Shown here: positions 45,324 through 54,256 of the stretch, piece after piece | Position numbering within the stretch: position 1 is the stretch's first letter | How the letters are laid out: each line of letters opens with the position of its first letter | Assembly (NCBI GenBank): GCA_902801465.1 | Contig: CADCIH010000006.1 | Location: forward strand, 24,456-88,455 | Length of the DNA stretch: 64,000 nt | Reading direction: 5' to 3' | Origin: an uncultured Bacteroidia bacterium | GTDB lineage: Bacteria; Bacteroidota; Bacteroidia; Bacteroidales; F082 | The notes under the pieces: generated by a model | Database searches by the model: none | Told to the model about the DNA's origin: nothing | Seen by the model: only the letters and a program-made list of their open reading frames with translations | Translations under genes and position numbers: made by a program

Positions 45324-46322
45324 TTATTTCTCCAAATTCAGCAGCAACCCATTCCCGTCTCCCGTCATGATCTCCGGCAGCTTGCCGTCCCATTTGTTGA
45401 TCCATTCGAGTTGGACGATCTTGGGGTTGCTCGACACGGAGGCGCCTTTGATCTTCAGGGCTTCGGCTTCGCCTTCGGCGTTCAGAATCTGGATGTCTTT
45501 CTCGATCTCGGCTTGTTTCTTCAGCTCTTCTTTCTGTTTGGTGACCTCTGAGAGGGTAAGGGCTTTCTGTTCTTCGAGTTTCTTCTGGTTGATAGCGGTC
45601 TCGTATTCGCTGTTGTAATACACCTCACGGATGTCGATCTGGTCGAGGATGAGGTGGTACGACTTGATGTCGTTTTTCATTCTCTCGAGCACTTGTGACT
45701 GGATGTCCTCGCGGCTGGTGCTATACACTTGGATGGGGGTGTATTTGCTGGTGGTGAGGGCCAGGGCTGATTTCAGCTTGGGTTTGATCACGTTTTCCTC
45801 GAGCCAGTAGAAACGTCCGTTTTCCTTGCCGTCAGTCTCTGACACGTTATCGTAGATCCACCAGGCGTATTCTGGGTCGATACGCCATGAGGCGCTGATG
45901 TCGAAACCCATCTTGATACCGTCGATGGTGGGGGTCCACACGGTCTCCGACTGGGTGGCGTCGGCTTTATATGACTTGTAGTTGGGGTCGTTGCGGTTCA
46001 CGTCGGTACGTTTGGCGCAGGTATAAACTTGTTGTGTCTTGTCCATGGTCTGCACCTCGTACCAAGGCAGGATGATGTGCCAACCGGTGTAATAGGTCTG
46101 TTGTTTCACGCCGCTTGGGGTGATCACCACGCCGCATTCCTGTGCCGGGATGATGGTGAGGAAACTGGAGATGACCAGATAAGCCAGGGGGACGAGCCAT
46201 AAAAGCATGTTGTTAAAGAGTGTCTTCCCGCCCTTGTTGCTCTTCCGGACACTGTTGTTGTAGATGGCAGCCACCACACTATATCCAATAAGTATAATGG
46301 CCACAGTAGTCAATGTCTTCAT
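45324..46322 (-). CDS. SPFH/prohibitin-family membrane protein
   Basis: This 332-residue protein has two N-terminal membrane helices (about 4-22 and 38-60). A prohibitin-homology domain starts at AQECGVVITPSGVKQQ, and a C-terminal coiled coil (KKLEEQKALTLSEVTKQKEEL) ends in LNAEGEAEALKIKG, typical of SPFH proteins. It probably forms membrane rings that organise microdomains or regulate proteases. It lies between the M6 protease and acyl-CoA dehydrogenase genes, separated by simple repeats, so a shared operon is uncertain. Confidence 0.85.
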   Translation of the reverse strand: MKTLTTVAIILIGYSVVAAIYNNSVRKSNKGGKTLFNNMLLWLVPLAYLVISSFLTIIPAQECGVVITPSGVKQQTYYTGWHIILPWYEVQTMDKTQQVYTCAKRTDVNRNDPNYKSYKADATQSETVWTPTIDGIKMGFDISASWRIDPEYAWWIYDNVSETDGKENGRFYWLEENVIKPKLKSALALTTSKYTPIQVYSTSREDIQSQVLERMKNDIKSYHLILDQIDIREVYYNSEYETAINQKKLEEQKALTLSEVTKQKEELKKQAEIEKDIQILNAEGEAEALKIKGASVSSNPKIVQLEWINKWDGKLPEIMTGDGNGLLLNLEK

Positions 46323-46323
46323 A

Positions 46324-46369
46324 TCTCTTAATTCTTAATTCTTAATTCTTAATTCTTAATTCCTAATTC
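46324..46369. repeat. Tandem TTAATTCT repeat downstream of the acyl-CoA dehydrogenase gene
   Basis: About six units of TTAATTC or CTAATTC fill the gap between the SPFH start and the acyl-CoA dehydrogenase stop. The unit matches those at 30071-30107. Confidence 0.85.
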
Positions 46370-46370
46370 C

Positions 46371-47513
46371 TCAACATCCTATCGCTCTCGAAATCACCAG
46401 TCTCAAGATCTCCGACGTGCCTTCACCGATCTGAAGGATGCGTTGGTCGCGGTAGAAGCGTTCCATGTCGAATTCTTTCAGCAGTCCGTGGCCACCCATC
46501 ACTTGAACGGCGTTGTCGCACACTTCGGCGGCGACTTCGGAGCAGTAGAGTTTGGCCATGGCGGCTTCCTTGCCGAAGGGACGGTGTTGGTCTTTGAGCC
46601 AGCAGGCGTGGTAGAGCAAGTTACGTGCGGCTTCGACCTTCACGGCCATGTCGGCGAGTTTGAAGGCCACGGCTTGGAACTTGCACACGGGTTTGCCGAA
46701 CTGCACGCGTTTCTTGGAGTAGGCGAGGGCCATCTCGTAGGCACCTTGGGCGCAGCCGAGGCCCATGGCGGCGATGGAGAGGCGGCCTGAGTCGAGGGTG
46801 GCGAGCATCATGTGGGAGCCTTCGCCGGGTTCGCCGAGGATGCATTCCTTGGGAAGACGGACGTTGTCGAACACGAGCTTGCCGGTGTTCGAGGCGCGCC
46901 ACATCATCTTGTCGTCCATGGGGGTCTGGGTGAAGCCTTCCACGTCGTTTTCCACCAGCAGGGCGGTGAACTCGGGCTTGCCGTCTTTGACACCGGATAC
47001 GGCTTGCACGCTGGTGCCCAAGGTGATGGGCGTGGCGCTGTTAGTGATGAAGATCTTGGAGCCGTTGAGCACCCAGGTGTCGCCTTCGAGTTTGGCGGTG
47101 GTCTTGGTGCCGCGCGAGTCGCTTCCGGCATCTTCCTCAGTCAAGCCGAAGCCCCAGAGCTTGTCCTTGCAGAGCTGAGGAAGGTACTTGCGTTTCTGTT
47201 CCTCGGTGCCGTAGTCCTTGATGGGACCGATGCCCAACGAGTTGTCGGCGGCGATGGTGGCGGCGGTGCTGCCGTCCACACGGGCCAGCTCCTCCACGGC
47301 GATGATGTAACTCAGGTTGTCGAGGCCTTGGCCGCCGTACTCTTTCGGGACGGTCATGCCCAATAGGCCGAGTTCACCCATCTTGAGGGTCAGTTCTGTA
47401 TCGAAATGCTGGTGCTCGTCGTTGTAACGGGCCACAGGCTTTACTTCCGCTTCGGCAAAGTCCCTGACTTTTTGCCGTAACGCTTCTTGTTCTTTTGTGA
47501 GGTCGAAATTCAT
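46371..47513 (-). CDS. Acyl-CoA dehydrogenase (short-chain/butyryl type by active site)
   Basis: This 380-residue flavoprotein has the family blocks LTEEDAGSDSRG, ITNSATPIT and a C-terminal IGEGTSEILRLV. Glu364 in GEGTSE is where short- and medium-chain enzymes have their catalytic base; isovaleryl-CoA dehydrogenases usually have Ala or Gly there. The context (biotin carboxylase, methylglutaconyl-CoA hydratase-like enzyme) would suggest leucine breakdown, but the active site favours a straight-chain or 2-methyl substrate. It follows the carboxylase gene by 23 nt and is likely co-transcribed with it. Confidence 0.9.
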   Translation of the reverse strand: MNFDLTKEQEALRQKVRDFAEAEVKPVARYNDEHQHFDTELTLKMGELGLLGMTVPKEYGGQGLDNLSYIIAVEELARVDGSTAATIAADNSLGIGPIKDYGTEEQKRKYLPQLCKDKLWGFGLTEEDAGSDSRGTKTTAKLEGDTWVLNGSKIFITNSATPITLGTSVQAVSGVKDGKPEFTALLVENDVEGFTQTPMDDKMMWRASNTGKLVFDNVRLPKECILGEPGEGSHMMLATLDSGRLSIAAMGLGCAQGAYEMALAYSKKRVQFGKPVCKFQAVAFKLADMAVKVEAARNLLYHACWLKDQHRPFGKEAAMAKLYCSEVAAEVCDNAVQVMGGHGLLKEFDMERFYRDQRILQIGEGTSEILRLVISRAIGC

Positions 47514-47520
47514 ATCTCTA

Positions 47521-47540
47521 TATTCTAAATTCTAAATTAA
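47521..47540. repeat. Short TTCTAAAT tandem repeat
   Basis: TATTCTAAATTCTAAATTAA between the carboxylase stop and the acyl-CoA dehydrogenase start. Same flavour as the tracts at 30071 and 46324. Confidence 0.6.
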
Positions 47541-49555
47541 TTTAACTCTATTAATTGCTTTTTATTGTCCACCATTTCGCCCTCGCTCACCAAAACGCGT
47601 TTCACCTTGGCTTTGGCGGTGGCGACGATGTTGTTTTCCATCTTCATGGCTTCCACCACGATCATCACGGTGCCTTCCTCCACCTCGTCGCCTTCCTTTA
47701 CGTTGATTTTCACCACTTTGCCTGGCATGGGCGAGACCAACCTTGAACGGTCGTTGGCCTGTTCCTTGCGTGAATAGTCGGTGTTGGGGTTAAGTTGGTC
47801 GAGTCTGTAGCAATGGAAGTTGAGTCCGTGGAAGTTGACGATGGTGTGCTGGTCCTCGTCCACCGAGCAATAAACCACCTCGGTCTTTCCGTTGAGCATG
47901 AGCTTGAACTGATGCTCGTCGTGGCTGATGAACTCTGCAGCGAAGGGCTTTCCATCCACCGTGCCCTTGATCTTGTTGGCTTCGGCGTCGGCGATGGTGA
48001 CGGGAATCCGTTTCCCTTCCACGTCAACGGTCAGTTGCATGTGGTAACGCCAGTAGCCTATCTCTTCCCAAACATTCTCGGTTTGGTTCTCGAAGTGTTT
48101 CTTGCTGAAGTCATAAACCAAGAAAGAAATTGCTATGTCATTGGTGTTTAGGTTGTTGCGACTTTCGTTCAAGGCGTTCAGGAGCTCTTCTTGGTGGGTG
48201 GCGCAGAAGGAGGTGTCGATTTTGTTTTCGACGAAGTCTTCGTTTTTGATCACCTCCCAGAGATAGGCCTTGTTGGTGGTCAGTCCTTGGATGATGAACT
48301 CTTTCAGTGCCTGTTGTGCGGTCTCGATGGCGGCCTGACGGGTCTTTCCGTGGCAGATGAGTTTGGCGATCATGGGGTCGTAGGCCTCGCTCACGGTGCA
48401 GGGACGGTCGATGCTGCTGTCCACCCTGGCGCCTCTGACTTGGGGTTCATGGTAGGCTGTCACCTTGCCAGGTGTTGGCAGGAAGCCGTTCTCAGGGTCT
48501 TCGGCGTAGATGCGAAGCTCGATGGCATGGCCCTGGGGAACGGGGAACGGAGAACGGAAAACGGAAAGTGGAGCGTTTTCCGTTTTTCGTTCTCCGTTTT
48601 CCGTTTCAATCCTGATCTGTTCCTCCACGATGTCGATGCCGGTACGCATCTCGGTCACGGGATGTTCCACCTGGATGCGGGTGTTCACCTCCAGGAAATA
48701 GAAGTTTTGGTCCTTGTCGACGATGAACTCCACGGTGCCTGCGCTTTTGTAGCCTATGCCTTGGCAGAGTTTCACCGCTGTGGCCAACAATTGTTCTCTT
48801 TTTTCGTCGCTGAGTGTCGGTGAAGGCGACTCTTCGATGATTTTCTGGTAACGGCGTTGGATGGTGCATTCGCGTTCGAAGAGATGCATCACGTTACCGT
48901 AATGGTCGGCGAGGATCTGCACTTCGATGTGGCGAGGGTTCTCGATATACTGTTCAACGAATACGGTGCCGTCGCCGAAGTATTTCTCTGCCTCTCGTGA
49001 GGCGCGTTCCAGCTCGTCTTTCAGGTCTTCCTTACGTCTGACGATGTGCATCCCCTTGCCGCCGCCGCCTGCCGCTGCCTTGATGAGCACGGGGTAGGGC
49101 AGGGTGTCGGCATGTGCCAAAATTTGGCACAGGTCACCTGTCAGTCCGAAGGTGACGGGGATGCCGTTGTCGATGGCCACCTGTCGGGCGGCGATCTTGT
49201 TGCCCATGAGCCTCATGGTCTCCGGGTCGGGACCAATGAAGATCAGGTTGTTTTGTCGGCAGGCATCGGCAAATTCAGGGTTCTCCGAGAGGAATCCATA
49301 GCCGGGGTGGATGGCGTCGGCTCCGCTGTCGAGGGCGGCGTCGATGATCTTCTGTATGTTCAGGTAGGTGTCTTTCAAACTGCCGCTACCCAGGGGACAG
49401 GCCTCATCGGCCATGCGGCGGTGCAAGGCGTCAGCGTCGTTGTCGGCAAATACCGCCACGCTCTCGATGTGGAGCCGCTTGAGAGTCTTGATGATCCTCA
49501 CGGCAATCTCTCCACGGTTGGCAATCAATATCTTATGGATTTTCCTGACATTCAT
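47537..49555 (-). CDS. Biotin-dependent acyl-CoA carboxylase, biotin carboxylase/carrier subunit
   Basis: This 672-residue alpha subunit has an N-terminal biotin carboxylase (KILIANRGEIAVRI, ATP loop AAAGGGGKGMH, HIEVQILAD, VTEMRTGIDIVEEQIRI) and a C-terminal biotinyl domain with VEAMKMEN. It fits 3-methylcrotonyl- or propionyl-CoA carboxylase alpha subunits. The carboxyltransferase (beta) subunit is not in the window. A 71-nt palindromic insert (48536-48606) adds [20 protein letters not shown] between QIRI and GHAIELRIYAEDP without breaking the frame. The ATG at 49555 (MNVRKIHK) is preferred. It lies 45 nt after the enoyl-CoA hydratase gene. Confidence 0.9.
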   Translation of the reverse strand: MNVRKIHKILIANRGEIAVRIIKTLKRLHIESVAVFADNDADALHRRMADEACPLGSGSLKDTYLNIQKIIDAALDSGADAIHPGYGFLSENPEFADACRQNNLIFIGPDPETMRLMGNKIAARQVAIDNGIPVTFGLTGDLCQILAHADTLPYPVLIKAAAGGGGKGMHIVRRKEDLKDELERASREAEKYFGDGTVFVEQYIENPRHIEVQILADHYGNVMHLFERECTIQRRYQKIIEESPSPTLSDEKREQLLATAVKLCQGIGYKSAGTVEFIVDKDQNFYFLEVNTRIQVEHPVTEMRTGIDIVEEQIRIETENGERKTENAPLSVFRSPFPVPQGHAIELRIYAEDPENGFLPTPGKVTAYHEPQVRGARVDSSIDRPCTVSEAYDPMIAKLICHGKTRQAAIETAQQALKEFIIQGLTTNKAYLWEVIKNEDFVENKIDTSFCATHQEELLNALNESRNNLNTNDIAISFLVYDFSKKHFENQTENVWEEIGYWRYHMQLTVDVEGKRIPVTIADAEANKIKGTVDGKPFAAEFISHDEHQFKLMLNGKTEVVYCSVDEDQHTIVNFHGLNFHCYRLDQLNPNTDYSRKEQANDRSRLVSPMPGKVVKINVKEGDEVEEGTVMIVVEAMKMENNIVATAKAKVKRVLVSEGEMVDNKKQLIELN
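48536..48606 (-). repeat. [13 protein letters not shown] element, full palindrome, in the carboxylase gene
   Basis: Two arms built from GGAGAACGGAAAACGGAAA and its complement, with a short centre (GTGGAGCG). One arm encodes [11 protein letters not shown] and the other LSVFRSPF, in the same frame and strand as in ileS. Confidence 0.9.
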
Positions 49556-49600
49556 CTGACTTTTAATTTTATTTTGCAAATAAACGAAAAAAAATGAACC

Positions 49601-50389
49601 CTATTGTTCCCAGTTGGGTTTCCGTTTCTCGAAGAAAGCGGCCATGCCTTCTTGTCCGGCGTCGCTGACACGTTGGTGGGCGATGAGCTTTGACGTGGCC
49701 TCAAAAACGGGGTTGTAAGGGTTGTCGAAGCCGTCCACCATGCGGAGCAGGTTCTTGCACTCTGCCACGGCATCGGGCGAGGTGTGCATGAAATGCTCGA
49801 TGTATTGGCGTTCCATCTCCACCAGCCGCTCCTCGTCGACCACGCAATTCACCAGGTGATATTGCTGGGCCTCCTCGGGATAGAACATCCTGCCGGTGAG
49901 CATCAGCTCCTTGGCACCGGCCATGCCGGTCTTGCGCAACACAAATGGCGAGATGGTGGCTGGCGTGATGCCCAACCTCACTTCGGAGAAGGCGAACTTG
50001 GTCTTGCTCTCGGCAATGACGATGTCGGACGCAGCCACAATGCCGTTGGCGCCTCCGATACAGGCGCCATGGACCACGGTGATCACCGCTTTGTTGCAGA
50101 ACCAGATGGTCTGAAACAACTTCGAGAGCTTCTCGGCGTCAGCCAAGTTCTCTTCGTAGCTGAATCCCGCCATGGCCTTCATGTAAGCCAAATCGGCGCC
50201 GGCGCAAAACGACTTGCCGTTGCCTTTCAAAACGATGACGCGTATGTCGTCGCGACCGCCGAGCCATTCGAAAGCCTCCGTCAGCTCGTGAATCATCTCG
50301 GGGTTCAGGGCGTTGCGTACCTCGGGCCTGTCAAGATTGACCCAAGCCACACTCTCACCCAACTGTATTTTGATGTTTGTGAATTCCAT
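49601..50389 (-). CDS. Enoyl-CoA hydratase (methylglutaconyl-CoA hydratase-like)
   Basis: This 262-residue crotonase-fold enzyme carries SFCAGADLAYMKAMAG, GACIGGANGIVAASD and SEVRLGITPATISPFV, phrases typical of LiuC-type methylglutaconyl-CoA hydratases of leucine catabolism. The frame is open to a TTG at 50485, but homology starts at MEFTNIKIQLGE, so the ATG at 50389 is used. It is the first of three clustered CoA-ester genes (hydratase, carboxylase, dehydrogenase) on the minus strand and is divergent from the gene at 50497. Confidence 0.88.
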   Translation of the reverse strand: MEFTNIKIQLGESVAWVNLDRPEVRNALNPEMIHELTEAFEWLGGRDDIRVIVLKGNGKSFCAGADLAYMKAMAGFSYEENLADAEKLSKLFQTIWFCNKAVITVVHGACIGGANGIVAASDIVIAESKTKFAFSEVRLGITPATISPFVLRKTGMAGAKELMLTGRMFYPEEAQQYHLVNCVVDEERLVEMERQYIEHFMHTSPDAVAECKNLLRMVDGFDNPYNPVFEATSKLIAHQRVSDAGQEGMAAFFEKRKPNWEQ

Positions 50390-50496
50390 ACCGCAAATTT
50401 CGGAAATTTTGTCAGAAATCACCTCTAATTCAAAAAAAATCTTTTCCTTTGCATGGTATTTGTCGCTATTTTGTTTTTTCGACAAACACTTTTGCT

Positions 50497-50895
50497 ATGG
50501 AAGACGAGAATTTCAGACAGGAATTGGAAGACCTTTTCAAATTGTTCAAACGTCTCATCGAGAAGGAAGCTTCCGAAGGACTTGAGGGCATGGATCCCCA
50601 ACAAGTTGAACAGCTTAAGGCGTTCATGGCCCAGTTCGACGATGTGAAAGAAAAACTCAAGGTGGAGAATGTCCATGTGGACCCGTTTTCCAAGATGATG
50701 GTGTCATCCCTGGTGAAACAGCTCCGGGAGCAACTCGGCCCTGACGCCCTCGTGGACGACGAACCTGCCTTGGCCATCGACGAAGCCAACACCATCGAGG
50801 CTATCGACGAAATGCTGAAGAACCCCGATCTCACCGAACAGGAAATCGACGACCTGCTCGACAAACGAATGCAAATCCAAAGTCATTTACCATGA
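50497..50895 (+). CDS. Conserved-looking small acidic protein of unknown function
   Basis: This 132-residue, strongly acidic and helical soluble protein opens MEDENFRQELEDLFKLFKRL and ends with an EIDDLLDKRMQI region. I do not recognise a family. It has no signal peptide. Its stop overlaps the ATG of the next gene (ATGA), so it is coupled to an outer-membrane protein gene. The ATG at 50497 is preferred over an in-frame upstream ATG at 50449 because upstream sequence lacks similar composition. Confidence 0.65.
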   Translation: MEDENFRQELEDLFKLFKRLIEKEASEGLEGMDPQQVEQLKAFMAQFDDVKEKLKVENVHVDPFSKMMVSSLVKQLREQLGPDALVDDEPALAIDEANTIEAIDEMLKNPDLTEQEIDDLLDKRMQIQSHLP

Positions 50896-51575
50896 AGAAA
50901 ATATTGCTTACCCTCATCGCCCTGGCTCTGACGACAGGCGCCTTTGCCCAGCTGATTGCCAACAAGACCGACAAAAAGGTCACAGTGAACCTCGACATTT
51001 TCAACGACTTCCAGATTGGCGACAACGCCCAATGGGATGCCCGTCTCCTCAACCAAGGTTTCAGTTGCGCCATCAACTACCATTTCCCCCTCGGCGACAG
51101 TAAGAAACACACCATGAGCCTGGGCCTCGGCTATGCAGGCCACAACTATTTCTCCTACTCACGCATCGTGGACCCCTATGCTCCCGACACGCTGCAATTC
51201 GTCCAATACCGGCCCGACGGCAACAAAGTGGACGGCTTCAAGCGCTATAAGGTGAACTGCAATTACCTTGAAGTGCCCTTCGAGCTGCAGTTTCGTATCA
51301 AGGACGCCTGGAAGATCGGCGTGGGCATCAAGGTGGGTTATATGGTGATGGCCAAGACCAAATTTGTAGGCAACAACGACAATGGCATTCGCATCCACGA
51401 GAAAGAGTGCTATATCGACAACGTGGAACGCTTTGCCTATACAGCCACCCTCCGCATCGGCTATCGCTCGGTGAACCTCTTCGGCGCCTATCAGCTCGTG
51501 CCCGTGTTCGAAGTGGGACACAACGCACCGGTGATCCGTCCCCTTACCGTGGGCATCACCTTCTCTCCGTTCTAA
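50892..51575 (+). CDS. Outer-membrane beta-barrel protein
   Basis: This 227-residue protein has a signal peptide ending GAFA and alternating hydrophobic strands to a C-terminal aromatic residue (GITFSPF), as expected for a small outer-membrane barrel. No specific family motif was recognised. It is translationally coupled to the acidic protein upstream and converges on another barrel gene with a 7-nt gap. Confidence 0.7.
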   Translation: MKKILLTLIALALTTGAFAQLIANKTDKKVTVNLDIFNDFQIGDNAQWDARLLNQGFSCAINYHFPLGDSKKHTMSLGLGYAGHNYFSYSRIVDPYAPDTLQFVQYRPDGNKVDGFKRYKVNCNYLEVPFELQFRIKDAWKIGVGIKVGYMVMAKTKFVGNNDNGIRIHEKECYIDNVERFAYTATLRIGYRSVNLFGAYQLVPVFEVGHNAPVIRPLTVGITFSPF

Positions 51576-51582
51576 TTCCGGA

Positions 51583-52224
51583 TTAATGATGGTGGATGGT
51601 GTATATCACCCCAGCCTGTAAGGCGATATTATAATAATGGAACCATGAAAACACCGGCGCTTCGGGATGGAGGCGGCAGGGTGTGATGGAATTCATGCTT
51701 CGTATGTTGATCCCGAGATGCTCGTTAAGGTCGAACTGTATCCCTAGATTGCCTGTGAGCGAATAAAACAGCCACGACGAATTGTCGAAGTTATCCTCGT
51801 AGTCGGCCGACTGTAGGCCACGTGCCAGGAAGTCGTTGCTGAGGCCGATCTCCAATGTGATGAAATCCAAAGGCCTTCCACTGATGTTGAAGGCGGAGAG
51901 GTCGTAGCGAAACATCAAGGGAATCTCCACATAATGCAAGCGGATGTTCATCGGGGTCAACCCGAAATTCTCCTCATCGACACTGGAATGGGCGCCGAAG
52001 AGGGAATACTTCACTTCAAGCTGCCACGAAACAGGTCCTTCCGTGGGGATGCGGGCAAAGACACCCGTGGTGAAACCGAGTTGGTGGAAGCCTGCGTAAC
52101 CGTCGCCGTTGATCTGCGAGGTCACGGCACCGGCGATGAGACCCCCGTCGAACGACTGGGCGCGTAAGCCCATGCCGCTTAACATTAAAAAGGCAGTGAT
52201 GGCCAAGAGGTGTAGTTTCTTCAT
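51583..52224 (-). CDS. PorT-like outer-membrane beta-barrel protein
   Basis: This 213-residue protein has a signal peptide (MKKLHLLAITAFLMLSGMGLRA) and barrel strands (GLIAGAVTSQINGDGYAGF, LEVKYSLFG, YVEIPLMFRYDL) typical of the PorT/outer-membrane beta-barrel family of Bacteroidota. Its start overlaps the lytic transglycosylase stop by 4 nt. Role unknown; some relatives take part in T9SS assembly, but this link is only suggestive. Confidence 0.75.
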   Translation of the reverse strand: MKKLHLLAITAFLMLSGMGLRAQSFDGGLIAGAVTSQINGDGYAGFHQLGFTTGVFARIPTEGPVSWQLEVKYSLFGAHSSVDEENFGLTPMNIRLHYVEIPLMFRYDLSAFNISGRPLDFITLEIGLSNDFLARGLQSADYEDNFDNSSWLFYSLTGNLGIQFDLNEHLGINIRSMNSITPCRLHPEAPVFSWFHYYNIALQAGVIYTIHHH

Positions 52225-52877
52225 TTGATGGACTTTTTATAAAATGAATACCTTTTCATGATTTCCCTTACGAAATAATAAGTTTGTTTCGGCGTGTATT
52301 TCTCTACGTTGCCCGTCCAGATGTCAGGGTCTTTGCCCTTTTGCTCCGCCCGTGTCCTCGCCTTAAGGATATGTCCCAACCCGGCGTTGTAGCAGGCCAG
52401 GACGAACTTGCGCCGTTCTATGCTGTCGTTGATGCTCTCGGGAAGCTCTCGGTCAAAAAACACCAGCAGCTTGCCAGCGACGTCAAGCTGTTCCTCTACA
52501 GAGGAGTCGTAGTCGATGCCGTACTTCTCCATGACGACCGGCATCAGCTGCATCAGGCCGAAGGCACCTTTTTCATTAATCAAATCGGGGTTGAAGCGGG
52601 ACTCTTGGTAGATGATGGAGGCCAGCAAACGCCAGTCCCATCCGATCTCCTCAGCCTCCTTCCTGATGAGCGCATCGTACTCACAGATGTGGTCGAGAGG
52701 AGGGTATTCGTAGGTGACGCCTTTGATGTCGAGATAACGGAAGAAGTTTTCATTGTCGACGTCGCCCGTGTCGACCTCTTTCGGCTCTCCAACGTGTCCT
52801 TGAGGGGCGGAGGGACGGCAAGAAGCCATCAAAAAAACGAGGCAAAGACATCCGAAAAGGCTTAAAAGCAATCTCAT
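52221..52877 (-). CDS. Lytic transglycosylase lipoprotein (SLT domain, MltF-like)
   Basis: This 218-residue protein has lipobox LMASC (Cys20) and a C-terminal SLT domain. The catalytic Glu92 is in YQESRFNP, followed by GAFGLMQLMP and CYNAGLGHI, the standard motif order. It cleaves peptidoglycan glycan strands from the outer-membrane side. It precedes a beta-barrel gene with a 4-nt overlap, so the two products may act together in the envelope. Confidence 0.9.
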   Translation of the reverse strand: MRLLLSLFGCLCLVFLMASCRPSAPQGHVGEPKEVDTGDVDNENFFRYLDIKGVTYEYPPLDHICEYDALIRKEAEEIGWDWRLLASIIYQESRFNPDLINEKGAFGLMQLMPVVMEKYGIDYDSSVEEQLDVAGKLLVFFDRELPESINDSIERRKFVLACYNAGLGHILKARTRAEQKGKDPDIWTGNVEKYTPKQTYYFVREIMKRYSFYKKSIK

Positions 52878-52941
52878 GCGACAAAAATTTGGGTCAAAAT
52901 TACATCATTTTTTTGTAATATTGCAGTCTTATTTTTTAATC

Positions 52942-54231
52942 ATGGCGAAGAAGATACAAGACAACAACGTATTATACACCATTTTGCGTCCCTTTGTGGA
53001 CTTTTGTTGCCGCCATTCATACAGGCGTTTTGAGATTCATGGACAAAAACAACTCCCTAAGGATGGTGCCTTGATCTATGGCATCAACCACAGCAACACC
53101 TTGATGGATGCTTTGGTGGTTTTGGCCACCAGCCATCATAAAAAGGTGTTCATGGCTCGGGGAGACATCTTCGCCAACCCCACCGTTGCCAAGCTGTTGA
53201 GGTTTACCCGTATCCTCCCCTTGTACCGAATCCGGAATGGCATCGCCGCCGTCCGTAACAATACGGAGTCGATGGAACAAGCCGTGGACGTGGTTCACGA
53301 CAAAGTGGGTCTCTACCTGTTTCCCGAAGGGCGTCATCGTACCAAACACTCGTTGTTGCAGTTGAGCAAAGGCATCTTCCATATCGCGTTGGATTCCAAC
53401 AAGGAGTTCGGGAAGGAAAAACCGGTTTATCTCGTGCCCGTGGGTATCGAATACGGCGACTATTTCCGCTACCGTTCCACCTGTATGGTCAACTTCGGTG
53501 AGGCTATTAATGTTACTGACTTCATCAAGAATAGCACAGAGGAAAACGATGCGGTGTTGATGAACCAGTTGCGCGAGATGCTCTCCGACCGACTTTCCCA
53601 TCTGATCACCTATATCCCTGACGACGAGGACTACGACGCCATCTGGGAGATCGTGAAGATGAAGAATGAGAAGAGGGCGGGAGGCCTTTACAAGAAAATG
53701 CTTAGGAATCGCGCTACGGTGGAAAAGATACTGCAATACAGGGAACAACATCCAGAGGAGGCCAAGGAGCTGTTCAACAAAGTGTTGGAGTTCTCGAAAC
53801 ATCGCGTCGAACAAAAAATCTCCGTGACCTCGACCGCCAAGAGAAAACCTTTGGCCAACTCGGTTTGGAAGTTGTTGACAGCCCTTGTCGGACTGCCATA
53901 TTTCCTCGCCTCATCGGTGGCCAATGCCATTGCCTGGATTCCCATGGTGATCCTCAAGTCAAAACTGAAGGACAAGGCTTGGGGCAATACGGTAAGCTTT
54001 GTAAGTAAGTTCCTGCTGTCGTCGCTGGTGTTCATCGGTGGCACGATAGCCCTGTTCTGCACCTTGCCTTGGTATTGGGCCTTGGGAGGCACAGTGTTGC
54101 TCTTCTTCTCGTACGACTTCTGGTTCGACTATCAGGAGTTGGTCCGCCGTTTGGTCTCGGATATCCGGTGGACATTCAAAACAAAGCTCCGGCAGGAATA
54201 CCGGAGCCTTGGCCTTAATAAGTTATTCTAA
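52942..54231 (+). CDS. 1-acylglycerol-3-phosphate acyltransferase (PlsC-like)
   Basis: This 429-residue protein has the acyltransferase motif NHSNTLMD (H-x4-D), LFPEGRHRTKHSL and a C-terminal pair of membrane helices (about 325-400). It should transfer acyl chains in phospholipid synthesis. The C-terminal extension beyond the PlsC domain is common in Bacteroidota. The ATG at 52942 (MAKKIQ) is preferred because the promoter-like TAATATTG at 52916-52923 lies just ahead of it. A GC hairpin (54186-54207) is inside the last codons. Confidence 0.85.
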   Translation: MAKKIQDNNVLYTILRPFVDFCCRHSYRRFEIHGQKQLPKDGALIYGINHSNTLMDALVVLATSHHKKVFMARGDIFANPTVAKLLRFTRILPLYRIRNGIAAVRNNTESMEQAVDVVHDKVGLYLFPEGRHRTKHSLLQLSKGIFHIALDSNKEFGKEKPVYLVPVGIEYGDYFRYRSTCMVNFGEAINVTDFIKNSTEENDAVLMNQLREMLSDRLSHLITYIPDDEDYDAIWEIVKMKNEKRAGGLYKKMLRNRATVEKILQYREQHPEEAKELFNKVLEFSKHRVEQKISVTSTAKRKPLANSVWKLLTALVGLPYFLASSVANAIAWIPMVILKSKLKDKAWGNTVSFVSKFLLSSLVFIGGTIALFCTLPWYWALGGTVLLFFSYDFWFDYQELVRRLVSDIRWTFKTKLRQEYRSLGLNKLF

Positions 54232-54256
54232 CTTCTTGCTTCTGACTTCTGACTTC
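54228..54256. repeat. Tandem TTCTGACTTCT repeat between convergent genes
   Basis: Units of CTTCTGACTT fill the gap between the acyltransferase stop and the barrel gene stop. Another simple tandem tract at gene ends. Confidence 0.6.
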
